Shown here piece after piece: positions 12,129 to 14,360 of a DNA stretch of 14,360 bases (the stretch's first letter is position 1; each line of letters opens with the position of its first letter). Made by a program: the position numbers and the translations under genes. The notes beneath the pieces were generated by a model. The model was not told the origin of the DNA. It saw nothing but the letters and a program-made list of their open reading frames with translations, and searched no databases. Origin of the DNA: an uncultured Blautia sp. (GTDB lineage Bacteria > Bacillota > Clostridia > Lachnospirales > Lachnospiraceae); contig CAKRRX010000060.1 in assembly GCA_934394595.1 (NCBI GenBank), forward strand, positions 1 through 14,360, in the 5' to 3' direction.

Positions 12129-14360
12129 GAAAAAAGAAATGGGAATAGTACAAGAGAAAAGTCAGTTCAAACAGTGGATTCCCAGAATCTTACTGGCAAT
12201 TATTTTGCTGGCGTTGTCTGCGTACCTTTTGAAAGGGGATGTGTGGACTTTCTGGACCTGGTGGCTTTTGGCAGCACTTTTGGGTGTGGCAGCCATGCCT
12301 GTGACAGGAATCCTTTTTGGACGATTTGAAGATAAGGGCTGGATCTTTTCAAAGGTTCTGGCTATCGGGGCAACCGGATTTCTTACCTGGTTTCTGGTGG
12401 CTATAAAGCTTTTGCCTTTCACGTCCCTTACCTGTCTGGGAGTAGTACTGGCATGCGGCCTTTTCTGTCTTTTCCTTCAGAAAAAGCACATTGTAAAGAA
12501 AAAAGAGTGTTTTCCGGTGGGAAAGGGTAAGCTTATTTTCTGGGAGGAAGTGCTGTTTTTTGCAGCATTTCTTCTGTGGACCTATGTGGCTGGCTTTCGT
12601 CCGGCTGCCTATGGGACTGAGAAATTTATGGACTATGGCTTTATGGAAGCCATGATGAGAAGTACCACACTTCCGGCAAGGGATCTGTGGTATTCCCAGG
12701 GCCATATCAATTATTATTATGGAGGACAGTATTTTGCTGTTTTTCTTACAAAGCTTTCCCACACAAGAGTAGAGCTTACATATAATCTGATGAGAACCTT
12801 TGTGGCAGGACTTGCTTTTGCCATGCCTTTTTCCCTGGTCTATCAGATGAGTACAGACAGGATGAAGGGGCAGGAGAAAAAAGAAGGGATAAAAAGGGGG
12901 ATACCCTATCTTGCAGGAATCACAGCAGGTACCGCAGTATCCATTGCCGGAAATATGCATTATGTGATCTATGCCAATATCCTTCCCTGGATTGAGAAGC
13001 TTACAGGAAAGGAGGTCAGCTCTTACTGGTTCCCGGATGCCACCAGATATATCGGCTATAATCCGTACCGGGAAGAGGACAGGACCATTCATGAATTTCC
13101 CTGTTATTCCTTTGTGCTGGGAGATCTTCATGCCCATGTGGTCAATATTATGTTTGTTCTTCTTGTGATCGGGCTTTTATATGTATGGCTGCGGGGCGTC
13201 AGAAAGAAAATCATTCCTGCAGACGCATCTATGGGAAGCAGAAAGTTCTGGAAAGAGCAGCTTCTGATGCCTCACCTTCTGATCGTGAGCGTATTGTTGG
13301 GAATGTTCCAGTGGACAAACTTCTGGGATTTTGTGATCTATTTTGTGGTGACGCTGGGAACGGTGCTGTTTGCCAATATCATTCGTTTTCAGGGAAAAAT
13401 CCGCAAGATACTTGCGGTAACGCTGGCACAGATGGCAGAGACCTATGTTATTGCCTATCTTGTGATCCTTCCTTTCACCCTGCAGTTTGAGACTATGGTG
13501 GATGGCGTGGCACTGGCGAAATATCATTCTTATTTTTATCAGCTTCTGGTTTTGTGGGGGCTGCCCACTGTTTTGGTAGTCACATTTGTGATATCCATTT
13601 TGTGGGAGAAACTGAAAAAAAGAGAAAACAGAAGCCTATACCGACTGATGCGGTCTGTGCGGACAGCCGATCTGTTTGCCATTATCCTGGGGCTTTGTGC
13701 CATTGGACTGGTGGCAATCCCGGAGCTGGTATATGTAAGGGATATTTATGAAAATGGAAATGCCAGGGCAAATACCATGTTCAAGCTCACTTATCAGGCT
13801 TATATCATGTTTGCCCTGACTATGGGATACGGAATCTACCGGCTTCTGGTAGTAACAAAGCAGAAGATATTTAAAGCTATCGCCGGGATCTGCCTGTTTT
13901 TCCTGGTGTGGACAGTGGGATACTTTGGAAAGAGCGTGGATTCCTGGTTTGGAAATGTGCTGAATGTGTCCGGGTATCAGGGCCTTTACGCACTGGGATA
14001 TCTGGAAACAGATTTTCCAGAGGATGTGGATGCTATTTACTGGCTGAAGAACAATGTCAAAAATGTGTCAGTGGTGCTGGAGGCAAATGGGGACAGCTAT
14101 TCCGGATTTGAGAGGGTTTCCGCATCTACAGGACTGCCTACCATTCTGGGCTGGTATGTCCATGAGTGGCTCTGGCGAAATAACACAGATGACCTGAATG
14201 TAAAGCGGGATGACGTGGAAACCATCTATACCGGTACAGACCAGAATCAGATCCAGTCTCTTCTGAGAGAGTATGAGGTTTCCTATATTTTTGTAGGCTC
14301 TAAGGAAAAGGAAAAATACGAAGACAGGTTAAACAATGATATGTTGAAGAGTCTTGGAGA
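12112..14360 (+). CDS. DUF2298 / Chlor_Arch_YYY family membrane protein (3' end outside window)
   Basis: The reading frame stays open from ATG 12112 to the window edge (749 codons, no stop), so the gene is cut there and not broken. It is polytopic, with a cytosolic N-terminus of about 22 residues. Family hallmarks are MDYGFMEAMMRS with D174, the name-giving INYYYGGQY (199-207), EFPCYSFVLGDLHAHV (328-343), a charged loop leading to RANTMFK (552-558), and a C-terminal soluble part with DVETIYTG...LLREYEVSYIFVG. These conserved blocks occur in archaeal, Chloroflexi and some clostridial members. The function is unknown; the layout is GT-C-like, suggesting glycosyl transfer from a lipid carrier on the outer face. 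It overlaps the previous gene by 17 bases with RBS GGGAG upstream; ATG 12139 is a weaker alternative start. The tandem arrangement suggests that the two products work together. Confidence 0.88.
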   Translation, partial: MEQSSEKKEMGIVQEKSQFKQWIPRILLAIILLALSAYLLKGDVWTFWTWWLLAALLGVAAMPVTGILFGRFEDKGWIFSKVLAIGATGFLTWFLVAIKLLPFTSLTCLGVVLACGLFCLFLQKKHIVKKKECFPVGKGKLIFWEEVLFFAAFLLWTYVAGFRPAAYGTEKFMDYGFMEAMMRSTTLPARDLWYSQGHINYYYGGQYFAVFLTKLSHTRVELTYNLMRTFVAGLAFAMPFSLVYQMSTDRMKGQEKKEGIKRGIPYLAGITAGTAVSIAGNMHYVIYANILPWIEKLTGKEVSSYWFPDATRYIGYNPYREEDRTIHEFPCYSFVLGDLHAHVVNIMFVLLVIGLLYVWLRGVRKKIIPADASMGSRKFWKEQLLMPHLLIVSVLLGMFQWTNFWDFVIYFVVTLGTVLFANIIRFQGKIRKILAVTLAQMAETYVIAYLVILPFTLQFETMVDGVALAKYHSYFYQLLVLWGLPTVLVVTFVISILWEKLKKRENRSLYRLMRSVRTADLFAIILGLCAIGLVAIPELVYVRDIYENGNARANTMFKLTYQAYIMFALTMGYGIYRLLVVTKQKIFKAIAGICLFFLVWTVGYFGKSVDSWFGNVLNVSGYQGLYALGYLETDFPEDVDAIYWLKNNVKNVSVVLEANGDSYSGFERVSASTGLPTILGWYVHEWLWRNNTDDLNVKRDDVETIYTGTDQNQIQSLLREYEVSYIFVGSKEKEKYEDRLNNDMLKSLG

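Noticed and set aside
12349..13137. 262-codon minus-strand frame opposite the second DUF2298 gene
   Set aside because: The plus-strand frame here carries the NYYYGG and GDLHAH family motifs without interruption, and the minus frame is low-quality antisense composition.
1..14360. CRISPR arrays, tRNA or rRNA genes, insertion sequences, phage or toxin-antitoxin modules
   Set aside because: I looked for regularly spaced repeats, cloverleaf or rRNA-like segments and transposase or integrase motifs and saw none. The region reads as ordinary chromosomal operons.

Overview
The window looks like a chromosomal segment of a spore-forming Gram-positive clostridium, most likely a gut Lachnospiraceae (Blautia/Dorea/Roseburia-like). 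The reasons are a moderate-to-low GC content, strong AGGAGG-type ribosome binding sites, TTGNNN-17-TATAAT promoters, a split transketolase, a MecA-type ClpC adaptor, a GH18 enzyme of the spore-lysin type and a CwlD-like amidase. This assignment comes from gene content and protein style, not from a database search.

Region A (1-5895, + strand) is the 3' part of a sugar operon. In order it holds the last 21 codons of a transketolase N-terminal subunit, the transketolase C-terminal subunit, a secreted sugar-binding protein, an RbsA-type double ATPase, an RbsC-type permease and a phosphomannose-isomerase-fold (cupin) protein. It ends at a perfect 18-bp hairpin terminator. The likely logic is that an unphosphorylated monosaccharide is imported by the ABC transporter, rearranged by the isomerase-like protein, and split or rebuilt by the transketolase. 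No kinase or regulator is visible here; these would lie upstream of the window.

Region B (5896-7626) holds mecA on the minus strand, converging on the shared terminator, and a divergent promoter region. The plus-strand promoter at 6848-6876 is nearly ideal. It starts a roughly 190-nt transcript whose two ends pair over about 14 bp around an open centre and an apical GC hairpin. I propose a 6S-like RNA. A small unrecognised protein gene follows; its best Shine-Dalgarno is paired with ACG rather than ATG. Behind it are two strong inverted repeats and then the promoter of the next gene.

Region C (7627-10053) encodes two cell-wall enzymes: a membrane-anchored GH18 glycosidase with a stalk domain and an SH3 domain, and a CwlD-like N-acetylmuramoyl-L-alanine amidase. 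The second starts at TTG, and its ribosome binding site is buried in the 3' arm of a terminator-like hairpin.

Region D (10054-14360) has its own extended -10 promoter and a 17-nt overlapping tandem pair of large polytopic membrane proteins. The second, which runs off the window, is a clear member of the DUF2298 / Chlor_Arch_YYY family (NYYYGG, GDLHAH and RANTMFK motifs). The first looks like a diverged paralogue. They may be GT-C-like envelope glycosyltransferases of unknown product, and are the least understood part of the window.
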